A stretch of DNA of 20,935 bases from an uncultured Microbacteriaceae bacterium (GTDB taxonomy: Bacteria; Actinomycetota; Actinomycetes; Actinomycetales; Microbacteriaceae). Location of the stretch: assembly GCA_946481135.1 (NCBI GenBank), contig CAMLMQ010000026.1:1-20935 (forward strand), read 5' to 3'. This document shows, piece after piece, positions 5,774 through 14,506 of the stretch. The notes below the pieces were generated by a model. The model saw only the letters and a list, made by a program, of their open reading frames with translations. It made no database searches and was not told the origin of the DNA. Each line of letters begins with the position of its first letter. Position 1 is the stretch's first letter. The position numbers and the translations under genes are program-made.

Positions 5774-6408
5774 CCCGCGTGCTCGTCGTCGACAACTACG
5801 ACTCGTTCGTCTACACGCTCGACGGATACCTGCAGCAGCTCGGCGCCGAGACCGAGGTCGTGCGCAACGACTCCTTCACGGCCGCCGACGCGGGCTCCCG
5901 CATCGCGGAGTACGACGCCGTGCTCGTCTCCCCCGGTCCCGGCACGCCCGCGGCCGCCGGCGTCTCGATCCCGGTCGTGCACGCGGCGCTCCAGGCCGAC
6001 ATCCCGTTGCTCGGCGTGTGCCTCGGGCATCAGGCGATCGCCGAGGCGCTCGGGGCGACCGTCACCCACGCCGACGAGCTCATGCACGGCAAGACGTCGC
6101 TCATCCGCCACGACGACAGCGAGTTCTACGACGGCGTTCCGCAGCCGTTCCGCGCGACGCGCTACCACTCGCTCGCCGTCGTCGACGGCACCGTCCCGGC
6201 CGAGCTCGAGGTGACCGCACGCACCGATGGCGGAGTCATCATGGGGCTTCGGCACCGCTCGGCGCCCGTGTTCGGGGTGCAGTTCCACCCCGAGTCGGTG
6301 CTGACCGAGGGCGGCTATCGGATGCTCGGCAACTGGCTCGCGTCGAGCGGGCTTCCCGAGGCGGCCGAGCGGTCGACGGCGCTGAGCCCGCTCGTCAAGC
6401 TGGGCTGA
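5770..6408 (+). CDS. trpG: TrpG/PabA-type glutamine amidotransferase
   Basis: This 212-residue class I glutaminase would hydrolyse glutamine and pass ammonia to a synthase partner (anthranilate or aminodeoxychorismate synthase). Diagnostic elements are VDNYDSFVYTL (7-17), VSPGPGTP (53-60), the nucleophile C84 in GVCLGHQ, YHSLAV (132-137), and the catalytic pair H173 and E175 in QFHPES. Its position, between the sortase/small membrane gene and pknB, matches Rv0013, annotated trpG. No trpE or pabB subunit is nearby, so the sequence alone cannot tell TrpG from PabA. ATG overlaps the preceding stop (ATGA). The gene is convergent with pknB, and a hairpin repeat separates them. Confidence 0.9.
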   Translation: MTRVLVVDNYDSFVYTLDGYLQQLGAETEVVRNDSFTAADAGSRIAEYDAVLVSPGPGTPAAAGVSIPVVHAALQADIPLLGVCLGHQAIAEALGATVTHADELMHGKTSLIRHDDSEFYDGVPQPFRATRYHSLAVVDGTVPAELEVTARTDGGVIMGLRHRSAPVFGVQFHPESVLTEGGYRMLGNWLASSGLPEAAERSTALSPLVKLG

Positions 6409-6409
6409 C

Positions 6410-6449
6410 CGGGGTCTCGACACGCCGCTGCGCGGCTACTCGACCACCG
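6410..6449 (-). repeat. REP-like palindromic repeat, copy B (likely bidirectional terminator)
   Basis: Read on the minus strand this copy shares CGGTGGTCGAGTA and TCGAGACC with the element at 61-98. The inner stem is GCCGC/GCGGC (424-428 with 432-436, i.e. 6424-6436) instead of GCGTC/GACGC, and two base pairs change on both sides together. It fills the 52-nt gap between convergent trpG and pknB, where a hairpin would stop transcription from both directions. Confidence 0.7.
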
Positions 6450-6460
6450 GGGATGGCGGG

Positions 6461-8182
6461 TCAGCCGTTGCAGAAGCGCAACGTGATGTTCGACTTCTGA
6501 GGCACGTCGCCGACGACCGACTGGGAGAGCACCGCTCCGCCCGAGCACGTGTTGTCGGGCTCGAGCTTGACGGCGAGCTGGAGGCCGGTGAGTTGGCTGC
6601 GGGCCTCGACGACCGGGCGGTTCGTGAAGTCGGGCACCTGCACGAGGCCGTTCGACACGACGAGATCGACGGTGGTTCCCCGGGGGACGGTCGTCGAGCC
6701 CGTGACCACCTCGGTGCTGCCGTCGATGACGACACCCATGACGACCCCGGCGGGAACGCTCGGCGAATAGTTGACGGTCGTCGCACCGTAGACGAGCCCG
6801 CGTTCCTCGAGGACGGCCCGCGCGGCATCCTCGGTCTGGAAGACGAGGTTCGGCAGGTCGACCGGCTGCGCCCCCGACGAGACGACGTAGCGGATGTTCT
6901 GACCGAGGCCCACCCGGGTGCCGGCGGCGGGGGTCTGCTCGATGACTTCGCCCTCGGGGACCTCTTCGCTCGACTGCGTCGTGAACGATCCCTCGAGACC
7001 GAGGTCGAGGAGCGTCTGCTCCGCCTGCTCGGCCGTCGTGCCGACGAGTTGCGGCACCTCGACGGCCGAGGCCGCGCCGAGGTTCTGCCCCTGGAGCGAG
7101 AAGATCCACACCCCCGCCGAGACGAGGATGACGACGAACACCGCGATGCCCGCCCAGATCCAGGCCACGGGGGGACGCGTCTGCGTGCGCGGGAGCCGGT
7201 CGTCGTCGCCGTCGTCGGCGATGCGGCGCAGAGCCGCCTCCGACGCAGCCGCCGAGCCGGGGTTCACACCGAACAGCGTCGTCGCGAAGTCGTCGCCGAC
7301 GGGTGCGCGTTCGACGACCTTGCCGCTCGCCGCGGCCTCGAGGTCGCGGCGGAAGTCGGTGGCCGTCTGGAAGCGCTCGAATCGGTCCTTCGCGAGCGCG
7401 TGGAGCACGACCGCGTCGAGGGCCGGGGTGACGGCGGGGTTCACCCGGCTCGGCGGGGTGGGCGCCTCGCTCACGTGCTGATACGCGGTGGCGACGGCGG
7501 TCTCGCCCTGGAACGGCGGACGCCCGGTGAGCAGCTCGTAGAGCACGACCCCCGTCGAGTAGAGGTCGGTGCGGGCATCCACCGCCTCGCCGCGGGCCTG
7601 CTCGGGGGAGAAGTACTGCGCGGTGCCGAGGATCGCGCTCGTCTGCGCGACCGTCGCGGAGGAGTCGGAGATCGCGCGCGCGATGCCGAAGTCCATGACC
7701 TTCACCTGGCCGGTGGAGGTGACCATGACGTTGCCGGGCTTGATGTCGCGGTGCACGACGCCGGCGCGGTGCGAGTACTCGAGCGCGGTCAGGATGCCGA
7801 GCACGATCGGCACGGCCTCGTCGGCGGGCATCGCACCCTCGGCGATGATGTCCTTGAGCAGGCGGCCCTCGACGTGCTCCATGACGATGAACGGCACCTG
7901 CAGTTCGCGCCCGGCGGAGTCGCGCGCGATCTCCTCGCCGGCGTCGTAGACGCGCACGATCGTCGGATGCGCCATGCGGGCCGCGGCCTGCGCCTCCTGC
8001 CTGAAGCGCGTGCGGAAGGCGGGGTCGTTCGCGAGCGAGGGCTTCAGCAGCTTGATCGCCACGCGGCGCCCGAGACGCGCGTCGAGCCCGAGATGCACGT
8101 CGGCCATGCCACCGCGACCGAGCAGTTCGCCGATCTGATACCGGCCCGCGAGCATGCGGGGTCCCGCGGTGGTGTCGGTCAC
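6461..8182 (-). CDS. pknB: Ser/Thr protein kinase PknB with PASTA domains
   Basis: PknB senses muropeptides and controls cell wall synthesis and division by phosphorylation. The cytoplasmic kinase domain (about 13-285) has the P-loop GRGGMADV (22-29), K44, the catalytic HRDIKPGN with D146, DFG with D164, activation-loop threonines T177 and T181, and GTAQYFSPEQ (186-195). A juxtamembrane linker and one transmembrane helix (about 339-362) lead to three extracellular PASTA repeats (roughly 374-436, 440-511, 513-572). M. tuberculosis PknB has four. Two cysteines (C546 and C571) in the last repeat may pair. The start is GTG at 8182; TACACT ends 6 nt before it, suggesting an internal leaderless promoter, and there is an ATG nine codons later. 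It is last in the fhaA-pknB operon, 24 nt after pknA. Confidence 0.96.
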   Translation of the reverse strand: MTDTTAGPRMLAGRYQIGELLGRGGMADVHLGLDARLGRRVAIKLLKPSLANDPAFRTRFRQEAQAAARMAHPTIVRVYDAGEEIARDSAGRELQVPFIVMEHVEGRLLKDIIAEGAMPADEAVPIVLGILTALEYSHRAGVVHRDIKPGNVMVTSTGQVKVMDFGIARAISDSSATVAQTSAILGTAQYFSPEQARGEAVDARTDLYSTGVVLYELLTGRPPFQGETAVATAYQHVSEAPTPPSRVNPAVTPALDAVVLHALAKDRFERFQTATDFRRDLEAAASGKVVERAPVGDDFATTLFGVNPGSAAASEAALRRIADDGDDDRLPRTQTRPPVAWIWAGIAVFVVILVSAGVWIFSLQGQNLGAASAVEVPQLVGTTAEQAEQTLLDLGLEGSFTTQSSEEVPEGEVIEQTPAAGTRVGLGQNIRYVVSSGAQPVDLPNLVFQTEDAARAVLEERGLVYGATTVNYSPSVPAGVVMGVVIDGSTEVVTGSTTVPRGTTVDLVVSNGLVQVPDFTNRPVVEARSQLTGLQLAVKLEPDNTCSGGAVLSQSVVGDVPQKSNITLRFCNG

Positions 8183-8188
8183 GCGATC

Positions 8189-8194
8189 AGTGTA
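8189..8194 (-). promoter_or_regulatory. -10-like box just upstream of pknB
   Basis: TACACT on the minus strand lies 6 nt before the GTG of pknB, in the 24-nt gap after pknA. If active it would give pknB its own leaderless transcript in addition to operon read-through. Confidence 0.4.
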
Positions 8195-8206
8195 ACCGGG
8201 CCTCTG

Positions 8207-9874
8207 TCACGGTTCGCTGACGGTGATCGAAAGCGTCGACGACGCGTTCGACGGCGGCATGTCGGCTCCGCACAGCGCGACGTAGCTGAGGGTCGACGTG
8301 CCCTCGCTGCCGACCATGAAGTCGAGCGCGGTGACGCCCGGCGACACCTCGTTGCCGCCGGCGAGGTCGCCGTTGCTCGTCGTGAACCGGTAGCCGCTGA
8401 GCGACGTCCCGTCCGGACATCCCGTGTACTCGGGCCAGCTGATCTCGACGATGTCACCGGGCTCCGCCGGACCGGCGGGATCGGCGGTGAGCGCCCCCGG
8501 AGCGGGCGGGTTGCCGACCGCTCCGTACACCGACACCGTGATCTCCCGGCCGATCGTGACGTTGCCGCGCGGGTTGATGTCGCGCACGGTGTCGACCTGG
8601 TTCGGCGTCGTGGCGGCCCCGCCCTCGACGCGGTTCACGCCGAAGCCGAGTTCGATCAGCTCGGCTTCGACCTCATCGAAGGGCCGACCGACGTAGTCGG
8701 CCGGGTCGACGTTGATCGTGTCGCTCGACGGCGTCGCGGACGGCGTGTTCGAGGGCGTGCTGCTCGTGTTCGACGGCGCCGGGGTCTCGTTGCCGTCGCC
8801 GCCGGGCTGCACGACGAGCACGATGATGATCGCGATGAGCGCGACCGCGAGCACGGCGACCGCCGCGATGAGCGGCCAGGTCCACGGGCTGCGACGCGGG
8901 GTGGCCACCGGCTGTTCGGCCGTCGCCCCCCGGCCGTCGGCGGAGGGCAGCACGCGGGTCACGGCGCTCGTCGACGAACCCGTTGCCCCGAGCACGCTCG
9001 TGAAGGTCGGATCGGCGCCCGCGACGCCGGGAACGGCCGCGATCGCGCCCGCGACGTCGCCGCGCCGCAACGCCTGAGCCGCGCGGGCGAGGTGGGCGCC
9101 CGTCTGCGGACGGTCGGCGGGCTTCTTCGCGATGCACGCGTAGACGAGGTTGCGCACCGGCTCGGCGATCGTCACCGGCAGGTCGGGCGGAGCCTCGTTG
9201 ATCTGCGCCATCGCGATCGCGACCTGCGACTCGCCCGTGAACGGACGTCGGCCCGCGAGGGCCTCGTAGGCGACGATACCGAGGCTGTAGACATCCGTCG
9301 TGGGGGATGCCGAGTGCCCCGACGCCTGCTCGGGCGACAGGTACTGCACGGTGCCCATCACCTGACCGGTCGCGGTGAGCGGCACCTGGTCGGCGATGCG
9401 CGCGATGCCGAAGTCGGTGATCTTGACCCGGCCCTCGGGCGTGATGAGCAGGTTGCCGGGCTTGATGTCGCGGTGCACGAGACCCGCCTGGTGCGCGGCG
9501 TGCAGCGCCGACGCGGTCTGCGCGACGATGTCGAGCACCTTGTCGGTGGGCAGCACACGCTCGCGTTCGAGGATCGTCGAGAGCGCCTCGCCCGGGACGA
9601 GCTCCATCACGAGGAAGGCGGAGCCGTCTTCCTCGCCGTAGTCGAAGACGTTGGCGATGCCCTCGTGGTTGACGAGCGCCGCGTGCCGCGCCTCGGCGCG
9701 GAACCGCTCGAGGAATCCGGGGTCGCCGAGGTACTCGTCCTTGAGGATCTTGATCGCGACCGTGCGGCCGATGACGAGGTCGGTCGCCTGCCACACCTCG
9801 CCCATGCCGCCGATCGCGACGCGCGACGACAGCTGGTAGCGGCCGCCGAAGGTGAGCCCGCTCGTGGGCCTCAT
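8207..9874 (-). CDS. pknA: Ser/Thr protein kinase PknA with PASTA and Ig/FN3-like exterior
   Basis: PknA works with PknB on cell shape and division targets. The kinase domain (about 12-270) shows IGGMGEVW (21-28), K42, HRDIKPGN with D136, DFG with D154 and GTVQYLSPEQ (174-183). A transmembrane helix (about 333-356) is followed by a Ser/Thr/Pro-rich linker (362-386). One PASTA-like repeat (about 388-451) and a beta-rich Ig or fibronectin III-like domain (about 456-553) follow. The last domain holds C486 and C535, which could pair outside the cell. M. tuberculosis PknA has only a short exterior without PASTA, so this exterior is elaborated. ATG at 9874 overlaps the pbpA stop by 4 nt (ATGA). It is transcribed in the fhaA-to-pknB operon. 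Confidence 0.93.
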   Translation of the reverse strand: MRPTSGLTFGGRYQLSSRVAIGGMGEVWQATDLVIGRTVAIKILKDEYLGDPGFLERFRAEARHAALVNHEGIANVFDYGEEDGSAFLVMELVPGEALSTILERERVLPTDKVLDIVAQTASALHAAHQAGLVHRDIKPGNLLITPEGRVKITDFGIARIADQVPLTATGQVMGTVQYLSPEQASGHSASPTTDVYSLGIVAYEALAGRRPFTGESQVAIAMAQINEAPPDLPVTIAEPVRNLVYACIAKKPADRPQTGAHLARAAQALRRGDVAGAIAAVPGVAGADPTFTSVLGATGSSTSAVTRVLPSADGRGATAEQPVATPRRSPWTWPLIAAVAVLAVALIAIIIVLVVQPGGDGNETPAPSNTSSTPSNTPSATPSSDTINVDPADYVGRPFDEVEAELIELGFGVNRVEGGAATTPNQVDTVRDINPRGNVTIGREITVSVYGAVGNPPAPGALTADPAGPAEPGDIVEISWPEYTGCPDGTSLSGYRFTTSNGDLAGGNEVSPGVTALDFMVGSEGTSTLSYVALCGADMPPSNASSTLSITVSEP

Positions 9875-11319
9875 CTGTTCACCACCGCCTCCATGACCTG
9901 CCTCGCGATCGGTGCCGCGATCAGGTTCCCGAATCCGCTTCCCCGATCCTCGATCACGACCGCGACAGCGACCCGGGGGTCGTTCGCGGGGGCGAAACCG
10001 GTGAACCAGAGGGTGTACGGCTCGCCCGGCCCGTTCTCGGCGGTTCCGGTCTTTCCCGCGACCTCGACACCGTCGATTCTGGCATTGTTCGCGACCCCGT
10101 TGGCGACACCGTCGACCATCATCTGCGTCATCGTCGCCGCGGTCTCGGGCGAGATCGGGGTCGAGAACGTCTCCGGCTGGAACTCCTGCAGCACCGAGAG
10201 GTCGGGCGCGACGATGCTCTCGACGACGGTGGGCTGCATGAGCACTCCGCCGTTCGCGATCGCCGCCGACACCATCGCCATCTGCAGGGGCGTGGTGCGC
10301 ACGTTCGCCTGACCGAATCCGGTGAGCCACACCTGGGCCTCGTCGTTCGCCGGGATCTGCGGGTACTGGCTCGGCTCGACCCGCATCGGGATGCCGAACT
10401 CCTGCCCGAACCCGAACTGCTCGGCCTGCTCGCGGATGGCGTTCTGCCCGACCGCGTCGGCGAGCTGCGCGAACGTGACGTTGCACGACAGGCGCAGCGA
10501 GGTCGCGATCGTCGCCGTCTCGCCGCCGCCGCACGTGCCGTCGGCCGAGTTGGAGATCGGCGTCGTGGTGCCGGGGAGGTCGAGACGCGGCGGGTTCGGG
10601 AACTCGCTCTCGGGCGTGAACTCGCCGCTCTCGAGGGCCGCGGCGGTCACGACCAGCTTGAACACCGAACCGGGGGGGTTGAGGTCGCCCGCGATCCCGC
10701 GGTTCACGAGCGGCTCGTTCGGGTCGGCGTCGAGCGCCTCATACGCCGCCTCGACCGCGCTCGGGTCGAGCACGGCGAGGGCGTTCGGGTCGTAGGTGGG
10801 TTTCGAGACGAGGGCGAGGATGGCGCCCGTCGCCGGGTCGAGGGCGACGACGGCGCCGCGCTCGTCGCCGAGGGCATCCCAGGCCGCCTGCTGCACGACG
10901 GGGTCGATCGTGAGTTCGACCGCGGAGCCCTGCGGGTCCTGTCCGGTGAGGATGGCGTTGAGCCGCGCGAGGAACTGCGCGTCGGAGTCGCCCGAGAGGG
11001 ACGAGTTGAGCTCGTGCTCGAGGCCGAAGGTCGACGGCAGCACCGTGAAGAATCCCGTGACGGTCGAGTAGAGCGGGCCGGAGGCGTAGACGCGCTGGTA
11101 GTTGTACCGGCTGTCGACGCGCTGCGACGACGCGATCGGCTGACCGTCGACGAGGATCGGCCCGCGCTGGCTGTCGAAGCTCGCGTAGAGCACGCGCGCG
11201 TTGCGGCCGTCGGACTTCAGGTTGTTCTGCTGGAACACCTGGATGACGCTCGACGACACGAAGAGCGCGAGGAACATCGCGACGACGAGCACCGAGACGC
11301 GGCGCAGTTCTCGGTTCAC
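9871..11319 (-). CDS. pbpA: class B penicillin-binding protein PbpA (transpeptidase)
   Basis: PbpA crosslinks peptidoglycan and pairs with the SEDS protein encoded just upstream. The 482-residue product has a short cytoplasmic N-terminus, one membrane anchor (about 8-28), a dimerisation/linker region (30-135) and a transpeptidase domain. The three active-site motifs are clear: S218-V-F-K221 with the acylated serine, S278-C-N280 and K423-T-G425. GTG at 11319 is chosen because its GTGA overlaps the rodA stop and it gives a normal basic N-terminus before the helix. The stop overlaps the pknA ATG in the same way. Beta-lactams would target this protein. Confidence 0.95.
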   Translation of the reverse strand: MNRELRRVSVLVVAMFLALFVSSSVIQVFQQNNLKSDGRNARVLYASFDSQRGPILVDGQPIASSQRVDSRYNYQRVYASGPLYSTVTGFFTVLPSTFGLEHELNSSLSGDSDAQFLARLNAILTGQDPQGSAVELTIDPVVQQAAWDALGDERGAVVALDPATGAILALVSKPTYDPNALAVLDPSAVEAAYEALDADPNEPLVNRGIAGDLNPPGSVFKLVVTAAALESGEFTPESEFPNPPRLDLPGTTTPISNSADGTCGGGETATIATSLRLSCNVTFAQLADAVGQNAIREQAEQFGFGQEFGIPMRVEPSQYPQIPANDEAQVWLTGFGQANVRTTPLQMAMVSAAIANGGVLMQPTVVESIVAPDLSVLQEFQPETFSTPISPETAATMTQMMVDGVANGVANNARIDGVEVAGKTGTAENGPGEPYTLWFTGFAPANDPRVAVAVVIEDRGSGFGNLIAAPIARQVMEAVVNR

Positions 11320-12713
11320 GGTTCGATCACCAACCTCGGCTGGGCGCGCACCGAGTCGGAGAGCCGCGCGAGCAGCGCGACGATGATCCAGTTCGCGACG
11401 AGTGACGATCCGCCGGCGGCGAGGAACGGCGTCGTGAGACCCGTGAGCGGGATGACGCGCGTGACGCCGCCGACGACGATGAAGACCTGCAGGGCGACGA
11501 CGAATGACAGCCCGACGCCGAGGAGACGCCCGAAGTCGTCCTGCCCGGCGAAGCCGATGTGGAATCCCCGCGAGACGAAGACGAGGTAGAGCACGAGGAT
11601 CGCGAAGAGGCCGATGAGCCCGAGCTCCTCGCCGAGCGCGGCGATGATGAAATCGCTCTCGGCGAGCGGGGTGATGTCGGGGTTGCCCCGCCCGAAGCCC
11701 GTGCCGGCGAGACCCCCGTCGGCGAGGCCGAACAGCCCCTGCGCGAGTTGGAAGCTCCCGCCGCCCTGCTCGTAGAGCTCGGGGTCGAAGGTGTTGAGCC
11801 AGCCGTAGAACCGGTTGCCGACGTAGTCGAGCGTGCGCGCGGCGACGAACGCGCCTCCGCCGATGAGCACGAGCCCGAGCACGATCCAGCCGGGTCGCCC
11901 GGTGGCGACGTAGATCATCACGAGGAAGAGGCCGAAGTAGAGCAGGCCCGATCCGAGGTCGCGCTGGAAGACGATGACGGCCATCGACAGCGCCCACACG
12001 ACGACGATCGGGCCGAGGTCGCGCAGTCGGGGGAAGGTGATGCCGAGCACCTTGCGGCCGACGATGCTCAGCGAGTCGCGCGCCGTGACGAGGTAGCCGG
12101 CGAAGAACACCGCGAGGGCGATCTTCGCGATCTCGCCCGGCTGGAAGCTCGCGATGCCCAAGCCCACCCAGGCCTGCGCGCCGTTGACGTTGCGCCCGAT
12201 CACGGGCAGGAAGGGCAGGATCAGCAGGGCGATCGCCGCGAAACCGGCGACGTAGCGGTAGCGCTGCAGCACCCGGTGGTTGCGGATGAGCAGCAGCACC
12301 GCCGCGGCCGCGACGATCGCGATCGCCGACCAGACGACCTGCCGCACGCCGAACGCATCCCACCCGACGTAGCCCTCGGCGATGTCGAGACGTGTGATCT
12401 CGGCGATGCCGATGAGGTTGAGCAGTGTCGCGATCGGCACGAGGAACGGGTCGGCGTCGGGCGCGACCACCCGCATCGCGACGTGCACGCCGAGCACGAG
12501 CACCGCGAGGCCGATGACGAGCCCGAGCACGCCCGGGTCGACGCGGCCGAGGGCGCCGAGCTCGACGAGCACGAGCGAGCCGATGCCGAGCCCGATCGCG
12601 CCGACGAGCAGCGCGAGCTCGAGGTTGCGGCGGCGGGCGGGCGCGCGCAACCGCACGCGGATGCTGCCCGTGAAGGTCTCGCGCGCGCCGACGTCGATCG
12701 GCGGATTGCTCAC
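11316..12713 (-). CDS. rodA: SEDS peptidoglycan glycosyltransferase RodA/FtsW family
   Basis: SEDS proteins polymerise lipid II into glycan strands and act with a class B PBP, here PbpA encoded next to it. The 465-residue product has about 12 transmembrane helices and family signatures: NGAQAWVGLGIASFQPGEIAKIA, FQRDLGSGLLYFGLF, GTGFGRGNPDITPLAESDFIIAALGEELG and a final AAGGSS before the last helix. Locus order matches M. tuberculosis rodA (Rv0017c). GTG at 12713 overlaps the pstP stop (GTGA) and has GGAGG 6 nt upstream. RodA-type assignment rests on the neighbourhood; FtsW would be in the dcw cluster, outside this window. Confidence 0.93.
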   Translation of the reverse strand: MSNPPIDVGARETFTGSIRVRLRAPARRRNLELALLVGAIGLGIGSLVLVELGALGRVDPGVLGLVIGLAVLVLGVHVAMRVVAPDADPFLVPIATLLNLIGIAEITRLDIAEGYVGWDAFGVRQVVWSAIAIVAAAAVLLLIRNHRVLQRYRYVAGFAAIALLILPFLPVIGRNVNGAQAWVGLGIASFQPGEIAKIALAVFFAGYLVTARDSLSIVGRKVLGITFPRLRDLGPIVVVWALSMAVIVFQRDLGSGLLYFGLFLVMIYVATGRPGWIVLGLVLIGGGAFVAARTLDYVGNRFYGWLNTFDPELYEQGGGSFQLAQGLFGLADGGLAGTGFGRGNPDITPLAESDFIIAALGEELGLIGLFAILVLYLVFVSRGFHIGFAGQDDFGRLLGVGLSFVVALQVFIVVGGVTRVIPLTGLTTPFLAAGGSSLVANWIIVALLARLSDSVRAQPRLVIEP

Positions 12714-13969
12714 GAGCCGCCTCCGGACTCGGCGGCGCGACTCAACCGATCGAGGATGTCGTGGGCATCGCGCAGATCGTCGGCGTTGATGGTCGCCTCC
12801 ACCTGGGCCCGCTGGAAGGCGGGGAGGTCGTCGACGCGCAGCTGCGAGGTCTGCTCGACGTGCGAGAGCGGAATCGGCCCGATGCTCTGCTGCACGCCCT
12901 GGTAGATGGCGACCCGGCCATCCCCGGTGGCGCCGACGTAGTAGTGCGTCTGGGTCCACTGGTAGGCGAGCACGACGGCGGTGACGATCGCGGCGATCGC
13001 GAGGGCCAGGGCGACGAGCCACGTGATGCGCCGCCGGCGGGCGCGTCGGCGGTCCTCCTCGATGAGCTGCTCGAGGAACTCCTCGCGCTCGGGCTCGAAG
13101 TGTGCGTCTTCGGGGGGCGATGCCTTGAGCGGGTGCAGCAGCAGGGTGGGCAGCCGGATGGGGCGCCGCTCGGCTTCCGCACCCTCGAACATGAGGGGCG
13201 CGGCCGCCGAACCCACGAAGCCGATCGGCTCGGGACCGTCGGCGTCGTCGCCGATGTCGGCGAGTACGACGGTGACGTTGTCGGGGGCGCCGTGGTCGAG
13301 GCTCTCCTTCACGAGCCGGTCGGCGGCGCCCTGGGCCGTCCGCACGGTGGCGAGGATCTGCGCGATCTTGTCTTCGCTCACGTAACTCGACAAGCCGTCG
13401 GAGCACAGCAGCCAGCGGTCGCCGGGCCGGGTGTCGAGGATGCGGGTGTCGATCTCGGGGGTCGCGTCGACATCCCCGAGCACGCGCATGAGCACGGAGC
13501 GACGGGGGTGCACCGCCGCCTCCTCGGGGGTGATGCGGCCGGAGTCGACGAGGCGCTGCACGAAGGTGTGGTCGGCGGTGACCTGCTCGAGCGACCCGTC
13601 TCGGAAGAGGTAGATGCGCGAATCGCCGATGTGGGCGAGCGCGATCTGGTCGCCGACCCGCACGATGCCCGAGACGGTCGTGCCCATGCCGGTCAGTTCG
13701 CTGTGCTCGAACACCGTCTCGGCGAGCAGCGAGTTGGCGGCGATGAGCGCCGACTGCAGAGCCGACTCCGCGTCCGCGGCGGCGGCGTAGGCCTCGTCGG
13801 CTTCGGCGATGCGCTTCGTCGCGATCGCGGAGGCGACATCCCCGCCCGCGTGCCCGCCCATCCCGTCGGCGACCACGAAGAGGTGCCGACCGGCGTAACC
13901 CGAGTCCTGGTTGTTGGACCGGATCTTGCCCACGTGGGAGACGGCGGCGCTCAGCGGGGTCGTCGCCAC
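12710..13969 (-). CDS. pstP: PP2C-type Ser/Thr phosphatase PstP
   Basis: PstP reverses phosphorylation by PknA and PknB. The catalytic domain (about 5-240) shows RSNNQDS (17-23), VADGMGGHAGGD with metal ligands D35 and G36 (33-44), GMGTT (95-99), AHIGDSR (112-118), LCSDGLS with D191 (188-194) and GAPDNVTVVLAD with D230 (227-238). A charged linker (240-315), one transmembrane helix (about 316-338) and an exterior domain of about 80 residues follow. GTG at 13969 lies 2 nt after the fhaB stop and gives the usual N-terminus just ahead of the first motif. The stop overlaps the rodA start. Confidence 0.95.
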   Translation of the reverse strand: MATTPLSAAVSHVGKIRSNNQDSGYAGRHLFVVADGMGGHAGGDVASAIATKRIAEADEAYAAAADAESALQSALIAANSLLAETVFEHSELTGMGTTVSGIVRVGDQIALAHIGDSRIYLFRDGSLEQVTADHTFVQRLVDSGRITPEEAAVHPRRSVLMRVLGDVDATPEIDTRILDTRPGDRWLLCSDGLSSYVSEDKIAQILATVRTAQGAADRLVKESLDHGAPDNVTVVLADIGDDADGPEPIGFVGSAAAPLMFEGAEAERRPIRLPTLLLHPLKASPPEDAHFEPEREEFLEQLIEEDRRRARRRRITWLVALALAIAAIVTAVVLAYQWTQTHYYVGATGDGRVAIYQGVQQSIGPIPLSHVEQTSQLRVDDLPAFQRAQVEATINADDLRDAHDILDRLSRAAESGGGS

Positions 13970-13971
13970 GT

Positions 13972-14499
13972 CTACCGCCGCAGCTCGAAGGTCGTCGTGC
14001 CGATCGTGACGGGAGTGCCGGGCGGCACCGCCGTGGGGAGGGTGACGCGGGCGCCGCCGAGGAACGTGCCGTTGGTGGAGTCGAGGTCTTGGATCACCCA
14101 GTTGGAGTCCCACAGCATGAGGCGCGCGTGGTGGGTCGAGGTGTAGTCGTCGCGGATGACGAGCCCCGACTCGCTCGAGCGCCCGATCGTGAGCTGCTCG
14201 GACGGGAGGTCGATCTCCATGCCCTCACGGGGCCCGGAGGTGATCACGAGGCGACGCGGGGTGCCCTCGTCGGCGGCGGGCTCGGCGCGCCGTACCGGTT
14301 CGGTGGCCGCCGCGACCGGCGCGGCCTCCGTGCGCGGGGCCGGCGCGGTCTCCATCGGTGCGGGGGCGGCGGTGGCCGGCATCCGCCGGGCGCGCTGCCC
14401 GAAGAGGTCGGAGCGCAGCGAGTAGATCACGAAGAAGACGAAGCCCCACAGCAGCAGCAGGAATCCCAGCTGCAGCACGAGGAGGGTGAGCTCGCTCAT
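13972..14499 (-). CDS. fhaB: FHA domain protein FhaB (FipA)
   Basis: FhaB is a membrane-anchored phosphothreonine reader; in mycobacteria it is a PknA/PknB substrate linked to FtsZ and FtsQ at the septum. The 175-residue product has a transmembrane helix at 4-27, an Ala/Pro-rich linker (40-80) and a C-terminal FHA domain (about 83-173). Its phosphate-binding positions are G106-R107-S108, S121-T-H-H124, and N143-G144 in DSTNGTFLGG. ATG at 14499 has GAGGG about 5 nt upstream. It follows fhaA by 7 nt and precedes pstP by 2 nt. Confidence 0.94.
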   Translation of the reverse strand: MSELTLLVLQLGFLLLLWGFVFFVIYSLRSDLFGQRARRMPATAAPAPMETAPAPRTEAAPVAAATEPVRRAEPAADEGTPRRLVITSGPREGMEIDLPSEQLTIGRSSESGLVIRDDYTSTHHARLMLWDSNWVIQDLDSTNGTFLGGARVTLPTAVPPGTPVTIGTTTFELRR

Positions 14500-14506
14500 C
14501 GGGCCC

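Noticed and set aside
6593..10312. 1239-codon rightward open frame antisense to pknB and pknA
   Set aside because: It is an antisense shadow of two clear kinase genes; its composition (Arg, Asp, Gly, His, Val) is what high-GC coding DNA gives in that frame, and it has no domain signature.
11559..14146. long rightward frames opposite rodA and pstP
   Set aside because: Acidic or Arg-rich shadow translations with no start signals, antisense to conserved genes.
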